A stretch of 5,019 nt of DNA. Origin: Pseudomonadota bacterium. Its GTDB lineage: Bacteria > Pseudomonadota > Gammaproteobacteria > Steroidobacterales > Rariloculaceae. The position numbers and the translations under genes were made by a program. Shown piece by piece: positions 1-4,796 of this stretch (its first letter is position 1; the number at the start of each line of letters is the position of its first letter). Below the pieces are notes generated by a model, which was given only the letters and a program-made list of their open reading frames with translations, searched no databases and had not been told where the DNA came from. Location: the NCBI GenBank assembly GCA_009843005.1, contig VYEH01000416.1, positions 1 through 5,019 on the forward strand. The letters are read 5' to 3'.

Positions 1-98
1 TCGACAAATCAACCGCGGTGACGCGCTGGGCCGGCGAACGCATGGACTACTCCACCGCTATCGAATGGTTGCTGAACAGGGACGGTATCGAGGTCTGA
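1..98 (+). CDS. C-terminal end of an unidentified protein (possibly DUF222/HNH endonuclease type)
   Basis: An open frame enters from the left edge (first full codon at 3) and ends at TGA 96-98, giving 31 residues that begin DKSTAVTRWAGERMDY and end in DGIEV. There is no start in the window, so only the tail is seen. The pattern W-x-GE-x-MDY followed by an A-x-x-x-LL helix recalls, from memory, the C-termini of DUF222-type HNH endonuclease proteins, which often end a short distance after such a motif. The match is short and the identification is tentative. The gene stops about 10 bases before the AT-rich leader of the toxin-antitoxin module and points the same way. Codon use (GAC, ACC, GCC) is GC-rich, unlike the module that follows. 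Confidence 0.5.
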   Translation, partial: DKSTAVTRWAGERMDYSTAIEWLLNRDGIEV

Positions 99-108
99 CG
101 ATTGAAAC

Positions 109-130
109 ATATATCAATAGATGATATATC
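109..130. promoter_or_regulatory. Inverted repeat, candidate operator/promoter of the toxin-antitoxin module
   Basis: A perfect 7-bp inverted repeat is seen: ATATATC (109-115) and GATATAT (123-129), separated by 7 bases. The right arm is itself part of the palindrome GATATATC (123-130). The repeat sits directly upstream of the toxin-like reading frame (from about 131), in the most AT-rich patch of the window, and contains -10-like sequences. Toxin-antitoxin operons are commonly autoregulated by an antitoxin binding such palindromes, and the antitoxin here has a winged-helix fold. The operator role is inferred from position and symmetry. AT-rich inverted repeats also arise by chance. Confidence 0.4.
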
Positions 131-333
131 TTGCAGCCGAAAGATACTGACCATGCGTTGCAGTTTCTTCTGGACCTTGATGGTCTGAATTTCGTATATG
201 ACGGTGGCTATTGGATCAAGTATGCGGTCAGAGCCGTAGCGATCAGCACTGTATGGCCTCACGGCATCAGGTATTCGTTGACTTTGACGGAGGAGTCATC
301 GCCGCATTGAAGAAGCGGGGAGTGAAATTGTGA
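131..333 (+). pseudogene. TumE-like (DUF6516-type) toxin gene, internally deleted and frameshifted
   Basis: The first frame, from a possible TTG start at 131 to TGA 308-310, reads LQPKDTDHALQFLLDLDG, then DGGYWIKYAVRAV, then PHGIRYSLTL. This is the N-terminal pattern of TumE-family toxins (KDTD..LL.LDG, a GYW.KF/Y.V strand, PHGI.YSLTLHD). The family normally continues for about 50 more residues, through a GFDNAH-type segment. Here the frame instead runs into a few unrelated residues and stops. A second frame, offset by one base, covers roughly 271-333 and reads FVDFDGGVIAALKKRGVKL-stop, which fits a family tail (a DF..V helix and a basic end). Its stop overlaps the antitoxin GTG, as expected for a coupled pair. 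The middle is therefore missing and the halves are out of frame. No good Shine-Dalgarno site precedes 131, and TTG 158 is an alternative start. The gene is probably inactive. The family call is from recognised motifs, not a search. Confidence 0.7.
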
Positions 334-692
334 GGCAGGTCAAAGTTGGAATTATGCCGTTGAAGGAGTTTCAGGCGTATACGCGCGCGATCGTTACTGG
401 CAAACACAAGCGGAAACGAGGGGAGCCAAAGATCTGGTTCAACTCGATGGCTTCGCTGGCCCAGGTGTTGTCCGATCAAAACCGTGAACTGCTTGCCCTC
501 ATAGCACAAAAGGAGCCGGGGAGTATTTCCGAGTTGGCAAAATTGTCCCGTCGTTCACAATCGAACTTGACGCGTACGCTCAAGAAAATGGAACACTACG
601 GCCTTGTCAATATCAAGACCGGCGCACAAGGGAAGAAACAACCATCCGTGCCCTATACGGACATCCTCGTAGACATGCCGCTGGACGTGTGA
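330..692 (+). CDS. Winged-helix antitoxin, HVO_A0114 family putative DNA-binding protein
   Basis: This 120-residue protein starts at GTG 330, which overlaps the TGA of the toxin tail as GTGA, a classic translationally coupled arrangement. The N-terminus has the family's IGIMPL-type opening (VKVGIMPLKEFQAYT), then a basic stretch (KHKRKRGEPKIWF) with the typical EPK.WF and S...AQVLS elements at about residues 31-50. Residues 52-105 form a winged helix-turn-helix: NRELLALIAQKEPGS, SISELAKLSRR, a recognition helix SQSNLTRTLKKMEHYG, and a wing LVNIKTGAQGKKQP. Length and layout match the family, whose members sit beside TumE/DUF6516 toxins. Its likely role is to bind and neutralise the toxin and repress the operon, perhaps at the 109-130 inverted repeat. 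The frame is intact although the toxin is broken, so it may act as an orphan regulator or antitoxin. Base composition is more AT-rich than the downstream genes, which suggests acquisition by transfer. Confidence 0.85.
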   Translation: MRQVKVGIMPLKEFQAYTRAIVTGKHKRKRGEPKIWFNSMASLAQVLSDQNRELLALIAQKEPGSISELAKLSRRSQSNLTRTLKKMEHYGLVNIKTGAQGKKQPSVPYTDILVDMPLDV

Positions 693-757
693 GCAGCCTC
701 TGTAGATGAGCACCGGGCGAGTGACGCAGCCGGGCGCGAACCGATAGTCAACCGCCA

Positions 758-780
758 AATCCGGCCAATACAGCCGGATT
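758..780. other. Perfect 8-bp inverted repeat (hairpin or operator candidate)
   Basis: AATCCGGC (758-765) and GCCGGATT (773-780) are exact reverse complements around a 7-base loop. The element ends 6 bases before the -35 box of the promoter at 787. No T-run follows, so it is not a typical intrinsic terminator. It could be a regulatory site, or a weak terminator protecting the promoter from transcription of the antitoxin gene. The corresponding place in the second copy (about 4680-4702) is only imperfectly symmetric, which weakens a conserved-operator reading. Confidence 0.35.
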
Positions 781-786
781 CGGACA

Positions 787-815
787 TTGCCCCACGGCCG
801 GCGGATGGCTACGAT
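787..815 (+). promoter_or_regulatory. Sigma70-like promoter, copy A
   Basis: TTGCCC (787-792) and TACGAT (810-815) are separated by exactly 17 bases, the ideal spacing for -35 and -10 boxes. The same two hexamers, with the same spacing, occur at 4709-4737 upstream of an intact paralogous gene. This segment is the best conserved part of the duplicated block. Here it would transcribe through the gene relic at 869-925 into the coiled-coil gene at 975, with initiation expected at about 821-823 and a leader of roughly 150 bases. Confidence 0.6.
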
Positions 816-868
816 GGAACCCTCATCCAATTTACGAGACGACAGGCAGGGCCAAAGGAACCACCGCA

Positions 869-925
869 AAGACACCGGAGTCCTACACAATCATCGCAGT
901 CGGCATCGCCGGCAAGGCGGCCTGA
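869..925 (+). pseudogene. Relic of a small membrane coiled-coil gene (start codon lost, centre deleted)
   Basis: Alignment to the intact paralogue at 4797 places this reading frame exactly: KTPESYTIIAVGIA here against MSPEFYAIIATGIA there. The start codon ATG is replaced by AAG (869-871). After codon 14 the frame goes straight to GKAA-stop (911-925). The bases of that ending, CCGG-AAGGCGGCCTGA with one variable base, recur at the end of the neighbouring coiled-coil gene (1483-1499). The relic therefore appears to keep the first 14 codons and the last few of a family member, with the coiled-coil middle gone. It is very unlikely to be translated from its original start. The ribosome-binding sequence AAGGAA (855-860) is still present. 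Confidence 0.65.
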
Positions 926-974
926 GCGCGCCCCGAAGTGCGATGACGGAATCGGGCCAGCTTGGATCAACCCC

Positions 975-1499
975 ATGAATTGGAACAGCCAGACAGTGAC
1001 GGTGGTCTGCTCCATGGTGCTGGCCGTCTCCGCCCTCGGCGTGATGGTCCAGTCCGGCTTCGCCGAAATCAATTCCGACATCCGGGCGCTTCACACGCGA
1101 GTCAACGAGGTCGAAAGCGGCCTCCGGCAAGAGATCCGCGCCGTCGATGACCGCATCGACGGCATCGAACGTCGCATCGACGGCGTCGAAAATCGCCTCG
1201 ACAGCATCGAAAATCGCCTCGACGGCGTCGAAAATCGCATCGACGGCATCGAAAATCGCCTCGACAGCATTGAAAATCGCCTCGACGGCATCGAAAATCG
1301 CCTGACGCGTATTGAAGTCCACCTGTTCGGAGTCGAGCCTGAAGCGGCCCTGGCTCCGTATGCGGGCGGACTGCCGGATCAACTTGCGGCCAACGCCTGT
1401 ATGTCCCTGGAGGCGGCGCCCAACTTTCGAGTCACTGCGTCGAAAGATTCGCCTGCCGCCTACGTGCTCTGGACGATTTTCTCCGGTAAGGCGGCCTGA
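975..1499 (+). CDS. Membrane-anchored coiled-coil protein with tandem heptad repeats
   Basis: This is a 174-residue protein of unknown function. Residues 7-28 (QTVTVVCSMVLAVSALGVM) are hydrophobic, a membrane anchor or uncleaved signal; the first six residues have no charge. Residues 32-59 are a less regular coil (INSDIRALHTRVNEVESGL). From residue 60 come seven near-identical heptads of the type R-[IL]-D-[GS]-[IV]-E-[RN], then degenerate heptads RLTRIEV and HLFGVEP to residue 122. Hydrophobic residues fall at a and d, Arg at g and Glu at e, and each unit fits the trimer signature R-h-x-x-h-E. The last 52 residues are unlike the coil, rich in Ala and Pro with one Cys, and end GKAA. The ATG at 975 is preceded by no strong Shine-Dalgarno site. 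Transcription probably comes from the promoter at 787-815. A scaffold, tether or tail-fibre-like stalk is possible, but no function can be assigned. It is convergent with the Sel1 gene, 28 bases away. Confidence 0.75.
   Translation: MNWNSQTVTVVCSMVLAVSALGVMVQSGFAEINSDIRALHTRVNEVESGLRQEIRAVDDRIDGIERRIDGVENRLDSIENRLDGVENRIDGIENRLDSIENRLDGIENRLTRIEVHLFGVEPEAALAPYAGGLPDQLAANACMSLEAAPNFRVTASKDSPAAYVLWTIFSGKAA
1152..1340 (+). repeat. 21-bp tandem repeat array encoding heptads
   Basis: Seven consecutive 21-bp units (1152-1298) start CGC[AC]TCGAC[GA]GC and end in GAAAAT, or GAACGT for the first unit. Two decayed units follow to 1340. The units differ mainly at single bases. Units 2-4 (1173-1235) and 5-7 (1236-1298) form two 63-bp super-repeats that differ at only three positions by hand count, pointing to a recent duplication of a three-heptad block. 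The repeat keeps the reading frame throughout. It has no unique spacers and is not a CRISPR array. Confidence 0.9.
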
Positions 1500-1527
1500 A
1501 GTAGAGGCGGCTGGCTGGCGTACAAAT

Positions 1528-2454
1528 CTACCTGACGCAGAACTCGTACCCCTGCCGGCGGCACCGGGCCGCGATCTCTTCCGCCGTGGCCAGGTCCGTA
1601 TCGGAGAGTTGTTCGGACAGGGCGCCGCGGGCGCTGAAGGCGTTCTCGTGGCCGCCGGCCGCCGCGAGGTTGATCCAGACGTGTGCGAGTACGGGATCCT
1701 GGGGCACGCCCTCTCCCCTGTAGTACAGCAGGCCCAGCGCATACTGCGCCGACGCGTACCCCTGCTCGGCGGCACGCCGGAACCAGACCGACGCCACGCC
1801 GAAATCCTGCTCCACGCCCAGCCCGTCCTCGTACATCACGCCGAGGTTGTACTGGGCGCGCGCGAGTCCCTGCTCGGCGGCCCGGCGGAACCAGATCGCC
1901 GCATCGACAGGATGCCGCTCGACGCCCCGGCCGGTGGTGTACAACACCCCGAGGCTCAACTGGGCGTCAGCGAAGTCCTGTTCGGCGGCGCGCCGGAACC
2001 AGGCCGCCGCCGCAGCGAAGTCCTGTTCGACGCCGGCGCCCTGCTCATACATCGATCCGAGCTTGAACTGCGCCTCCGCGTTGCCCACGTTCGCGGCCCT
2101 CGCATACCACCTGGCGGCCTCGGCGAAGTCCTGGCCGACGCCCCGGCCGCGCTCGTACATCTCCCCGAGATTCACCTGCGAGAGCGTGTGCTCCTGCTCC
2201 GCGGCGCGCCTCATCCAGGCCGCCGCGGCCACGTTGTCGCGCACCACGCCCCGGCCGTTGGCGTAGATCGCGCCGACGATGTTCTGCGCCGACGCGTTGC
2301 CCTGCTCGGCCAGGGGCATCAGGTCCGCAAGCGCGCCCGCGTAGTCGCCGCTGCGATACTTCGCGAGCGCCTGGCTGAGGTCCTGGGCGCCCGCGGAGAA
2401 GGCAAGTGACAGCAGGAGCATGACCGTGAGGGCCGTGAATGCCGGTTTCAACAT
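1528..2454 (-). CDS. Exported Sel1-like repeat (tetratricopeptide-like) protein
   Basis: This is a 308-residue protein. Residues 1-23 are a Sec signal peptide (LKPAFTALTVMLLLSLAFSAGA) with likely cleavage after AGA, giving a mature N-terminus QDLSQAL. A TPR-like half repeat follows (residues 26-52, YRSGDYAGALADLMPLAEQG). Then come six Sel1-like repeats of exactly 36 residues each, at 53-88, 89-124, 125-160, 161-196, 197-232 and 233-268, with the signature A-Q-x-x-L-G-x-x-Y-x-x-G-x-G-V-x-x-D and [AW]-x-WF-R-R-A-A-E-Q. The C-terminal cap has two Cys (298 and 306) that could form a periplasmic disulfide. Sel1 proteins are superhelical protein-interaction scaffolds, often in envelope or stress pathways. 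No catalytic domain is present. ATG 2454-2452 is chosen because it gives a well-formed signal peptide; no clear Shine-Dalgarno site is seen. The partner is unknown. The gene lies 76 bases downstream of the spondin gene on the same strand. Confidence 0.93.
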   Translation of the reverse strand: MLKPAFTALTVMLLLSLAFSAGAQDLSQALAKYRSGDYAGALADLMPLAEQGNASAQNIVGAIYANGRGVVRDNVAAAAWMRRAAEQEHTLSQVNLGEMYERGRGVGQDFAEAARWYARAANVGNAEAQFKLGSMYEQGAGVEQDFAAAAAWFRRAAEQDFADAQLSLGVLYTTGRGVERHPVDAAIWFRRAAEQGLARAQYNLGVMYEDGLGVEQDFGVASVWFRRAAEQGYASAQYALGLLYYRGEGVPQDPVLAHVWINLAAAGGHENAFSARGALSEQLSDTDLATAEEIAARCRRQGYEFCVR

Positions 2455-2500
2455 CGGTTGTGCTCGGGCGCGTGGGAGTGGGAAATGCGGTTCGCGGTCG

Positions 2501-2506
2501 ATTGTA
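2501..2506 (-). promoter_or_regulatory. Possible -10 box for the Sel1 gene
   Basis: On the minus strand TACAAT (2506 to 2501) matches the sigma70 -10 consensus at five of six positions, about 46 bases before the Sel1 start codon. No convincing -35 box lies 16-18 bases upstream; that region is the GC-rich promoter-core-like repeat at 2510-2534. The Sel1 gene could instead be cotranscribed with the spondin gene. Confidence 0.3.
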
Positions 2507-2509
2507 CCC

Positions 2510-2534
2510 TGCCCCCCGGCCGGCGGACGGCTAC
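2510..2534 (+). repeat. Third copy of the 25-bp promoter-core motif
   Basis: These 25 bases match the promoter core at 788-812 with two differences, and the one at 4710-4734 with two differences. The shared part begins TGCCCC and ends GGCTAC. The similarity stops just after GGCTAC: the -10 reads TACATG instead of TACGAT and the -35 begins CTG. The motif overlaps the stop codon and last bases of the minus-strand spondin gene, so it points antisense to that gene. Whether it is an active promoter, a decayed one or an extragenic repeat cannot be decided here. Confidence 0.55.
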
Positions 2535-4627
2535 ATGCTGCCGGCCACCCGGTCGATCCGCCAGACGCCGTCGCCCTGGTGCGTGGCCAGGAAGTCGTAG
2601 ACCCGCCCGTTGACTGTCTCGTTGTCGAACCGGATGCGGATGCCGGCCAGGCGGCCCAGGAACGATCCCCGGCCCCGTGCGTTGACGCTGAACTCGTCCG
2701 CCGTGCCGGGATAGGTGCAGCTCTCGCCCGGCCCCACCAGCAGGCCCGGGTAGCAGTCGCCTTCCTGCGCCGTCACCGGAGGTTCGGCCTCGGCATCGGC
2801 GATGGACCAGCTGCCGCCCAGCCAGAACCCGTCCGGGTCGTCGCTGCCGGTGCAGTGGGAGGCGAACCAGCCGTTCGTCCGGGACGAGAAGTAGAAATTT
2901 GCCCGGCACCCAACGCCGTCGTCGTAAGTCAGCGTCAGCCGGCCCGCGTCGGGCCCGACGGCCTCGTAGCCGTAGCTGCCCATGCTGCTCGTCGCGGCGC
3001 CATCGGATTCGCCCGTCTCGGTGAACCGCTCGCCGTCCATGGCTTCGAGCGTGAACCGCCCGGAGTTCGTCTCGTAGACCACGCTCTCGCCGACAAAGCG
3101 CCGGTTCAGCGCCGCCTGGTCCGCCGGCGCCGCACCGGCCGCCGCGGTGGTGGAAAGGTTGTTCCAGTAGCCGGCGGTGGAGGCGACGATGTTGACCACC
3201 TGCAGGGGCCGGTCCGACGACACCCTCAGCCGCCACTTGCCGGTACCGGCGCCCAACCGGCCGGTGATGCTGTCGTCGCCGGCCTCGAGCTGCTGTGCCG
3301 TGAGGGTCGTTGAGCCGCCGGCCGCCAGCGTCAGTGTCACGTCTCCGCCGGTGGCCGCCGCGCCTCCGTCGTCGCGTGCGCCGATCGTGACCGAGGCCTC
3401 CGCGTCGCCCGGGTTGATGAGCCGCAGCCGGCTCGCCAAGACCATCTCCGTGGAAGGGTTGAAAACCGGTACTTCATAGGCGTACTGCCCCGAATCGTCC
3501 ATCGATGCCGCCCGGACCGTGTCGTGCATCGCGCTCAGCGTGCCGTCCGCGGCGCGCACGAACGCCAGGGGCACGATCTGAAGATCCGTATCGATCAGCA
3601 GGCGCACATCGCCGATGCCCGTGCCGATGCCGCCGGTCAGACCCAGGGAGGGGTTGCCGGACTGCAGGTCCGTGGCGGTGAACTCCGCCGCCGCGGAGGC
3701 ATTCAACGTGAAGGTGGCCGGGCCGGTGCGGGTACCGGCATCGTCCACGGCGTGGATCTCCACCGTCCCGGACTCGGTTGTGCCGTTGAGGATACGCAGC
3801 ATGCCCTGCGGCCCGCCCGTGGTGTCCGGCGGGACCAGCAGGGGCACCGTGTAGTCCGCCGAGTGCGGCCCGGTCTCCGCCGAAGGCTCTTCGGTGGAAT
3901 CCGTGTCCTCGTCGGTGGCCTGCTCGCTGGTAAAGCTGAGCCTGGCGATGGGGTTGTCGTGAAACCTGCCCATGTTGCGGATGCTTGTGATGACGCCCTG
4001 CGGAACGGTGGCCGCATTGAACAGCGACCAGCCGGTCCCGTTCTCGGTCCCGGCATCGTAGGGATAGAGGTCGACGGCGCGATTCCGCCAGCCGTCATCG
4101 TACAGGCTCAGGCTGGAGACGCCGACGAACCAGTCCGGCGAGGGAGCGACCATGGACAGGACCGAGACCAGGGGATGGCTTGCCTTGACGGTGAAGGTGG
4201 TGGAAACCGTCTGCGTCGGCCTGTTGAAGGAAGTGCCCGCCCGGATCACAGCGTCGGCGTTGGCGTTCTGGCCGATCTCGCCGACCAGGGTTTCTACGAC
4301 ACCCACTTCGGCGACACGCTCAACGCCGGCGCTTGCCATGCCCCCCAAAACCCAGATCATCGTATCGGCATTGTGCGTGGCGCCGATCACCTGGGTGAAG
4401 TGCGCGCCGCTCGGCATGGCGGCATCGGTGATGTCGTCGACCGTCCACAGCCCCTCGAAGGTCATGGTGTAGGTGGCGGTCTCGTCCTGGGCGTGCGCGG
4501 CGGCGGATGCAAGGGCGGCGAGCAGCAGTGACGCGAGCATCGGCACGAGGCTTCGCGGCCACGATGAACCGGAACGGCTTCGCGCAGCGCCGTCACGCCG
4601 TCTGAATTCGGTATCGATACGCATCAC
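2531..4627 (-). CDS. Exported Spondin_N-domain multidomain surface protein
   Basis: This is a 698-residue protein. Residues 1-46 are a signal peptide with a long arginine-rich n-region and a core LVPMLASLLLAALASAAAHA, cleavage likely before QDE. Residues 52-234 are a Spondin_N domain: YTMTFEGLW, PSGAHFTQVIGATHN, and the hallmark APSPDWFVGVSSLSLYDDGW (161-180), then VDLYPYDAGTENG. An acidic linker (236-256, TDEDTDSTEEPSAE) follows. Residues 258-371 and 383-496 are two related beta-rich modules sharing VP...P, an LR.[IL]N strand, a DD/GG turn and a W/VRL.[IV]..D..LQ[IV]V strand. Residues 508-608 look like a small beta-barrel (VVYETNSGRF, GWFASHC) with Cys 574 and 592. Residues 621-697 are a Cys-paired terminal module (CYPGLLVGPGESC, QGDGVWRIDRV). 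Eukaryotic spondin domains bind matrix and calcium; bacterial members are poorly characterised. The frame opens at GTG 4627 immediately followed by ATG 4624; Met30 is an alternative start that would shorten the n-region. A surface or secreted adhesive role is inferred. Confidence 0.9.
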   Translation of the reverse strand: MMRIDTEFRRRDGAARSRSGSSWPRSLVPMLASLLLAALASAAAHAQDETATYTMTFEGLWTVDDITDAAMPSGAHFTQVIGATHNADTMIWVLGGMASAGVERVAEVGVVETLVGEIGQNANADAVIRAGTSFNRPTQTVSTTFTVKASHPLVSVLSMVAPSPDWFVGVSSLSLYDDGWRNRAVDLYPYDAGTENGTGWSLFNAATVPQGVITSIRNMGRFHDNPIARLSFTSEQATDEDTDSTEEPSAETGPHSADYTVPLLVPPDTTGGPQGMLRILNGTTESGTVEIHAVDDAGTRTGPATFTLNASAAAEFTATDLQSGNPSLGLTGGIGTGIGDVRLLIDTDLQIVPLAFVRAADGTLSAMHDTVRAASMDDSGQYAYEVPVFNPSTEMVLASRLRLINPGDAEASVTIGARDDGGAAATGGDVTLTLAAGGSTTLTAQQLEAGDDSITGRLGAGTGKWRLRVSSDRPLQVVNIVASTAGYWNNLSTTAAAGAAPADQAALNRRFVGESVVYETNSGRFTLEAMDGERFTETGESDGAATSSMGSYGYEAVGPDAGRLTLTYDDGVGCRANFYFSSRTNGWFASHCTGSDDPDGFWLGGSWSIADAEAEPPVTAQEGDCYPGLLVGPGESCTYPGTADEFSVNARGRGSFLGRLAGIRIRFDNETVNGRVYDFLATHQGDGVWRIDRVAGSM

Positions 4628-4708
4628 ATAAGTCAGGCCGCAACCGGCGACCCAAAGTTCCCGGAAAAGTCTACCGCCAATTCCGGGCAGAACGGCCAGA
4701 TTTGCACA

Positions 4709-4737
4709 TTGCCCCCCGGCCGTCGGATGGCTACGAT
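4709..4737 (+). promoter_or_regulatory. Sigma70-like promoter, copy B
   Basis: TTGCCC (4709-4714) and TACGAT (4732-4737) are separated by 17 bases, identical in hexamers and spacing to the promoter at 787-815. Initiation would be expected near 4743-4745, giving a leader of about 53 bases before the ATG at 4797. Conservation of this core while the flanking bases drift supports a real promoter. Confidence 0.65.
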
Positions 4738-4782
4738 GGAATCCTCATCGACATCGACCAAACGAGGCGCCAGGCAAGGCCA

Positions 4783-4787
4783 AGGGA
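4783..4787 (+). promoter_or_regulatory. Ribosome binding site of the right-edge coiled-coil gene
   Basis: AGGGA is placed 9 bases before ATG 4797. The matching position in the first copy carries AAGGAA, so a purine-rich Shine-Dalgarno-like element is kept in both copies. This supports 4797 as the true start. Confidence 0.6.
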
Positions 4788-4796
4788 ACCACCGCA

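Larger units (their letters stand above)
746..910 (+). repeat. Dispersed direct repeat, copy A (promoter, leader and start of a coiled-coil gene)
   Basis: This block is clearly homologous and in the same orientation to 4668-4838. By hand, 746-827 aligns without gaps to 4668-4749 with 70 of 82 bases identical. After a small insertion/deletion (6 bases net) the similarity continues through the ribosome-binding region (AAGGAACCACCGCA here) and the first 14 codons of the gene. The most conserved stretch is the promoter core. The block is not an insertion sequence: no transposase or terminal inverted repeats are seen. It is best read as a paralogous upstream region plus gene start. Confidence 0.85.

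Noticed and set aside
693..745. Possible small gene or RNA between the antitoxin and the duplicated block
   Set aside because: No start with a ribosome-binding site, no stable hairpin with a T-run, and no match to the other copy. I see nothing supportable here.
555..890. 111-codon minus-strand open frame over the end of the antitoxin and the copy-A leader
   Set aside because: It overlaps the intact winged-helix gene and a conserved promoter on the other strand, and shows no recognisable motif.
1152..1298. CRISPR array
   Set aside because: The 21-bp units are contiguous with no spacers and encode in-frame heptads.
1500..1527. Bidirectional terminator between the convergent genes
   Set aside because: Only a 4-bp stem (GCCT/AGGC) is seen near 1494-1512 and there is no T-run on either strand.
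891..1775. Long minus-strand open frame opposite the heptad gene, with a repeated AIFDAVEA pattern
   Set aside because: The repeats are only the antisense reading of the 21-bp array. The rest is arginine/proline/serine-rich GC shadow and runs across two convergent genes with good protein signatures.
1312..2409. 365-codon plus-strand open frame opposite the Sel1 gene
   Set aside because: The minus-strand frame has a signal peptide and six exact 36-residue Sel1 repeats. The plus frame mirrors that periodicity and has no domain of its own.
2420..3313. 297-codon plus-strand open frame over the 3' half of the spondin gene
   Set aside because: It is antisense to a well-supported coding frame with conserved modules and has no ribosome-binding site or domain.
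3524..4531. 335-codon plus-strand open frame opposite the spondin gene
   Set aside because: Composition is GC-shadow-like (Gly, Arg, Val, His rich) and the opposite strand encodes recognisable Spondin_N motifs over the same bases.
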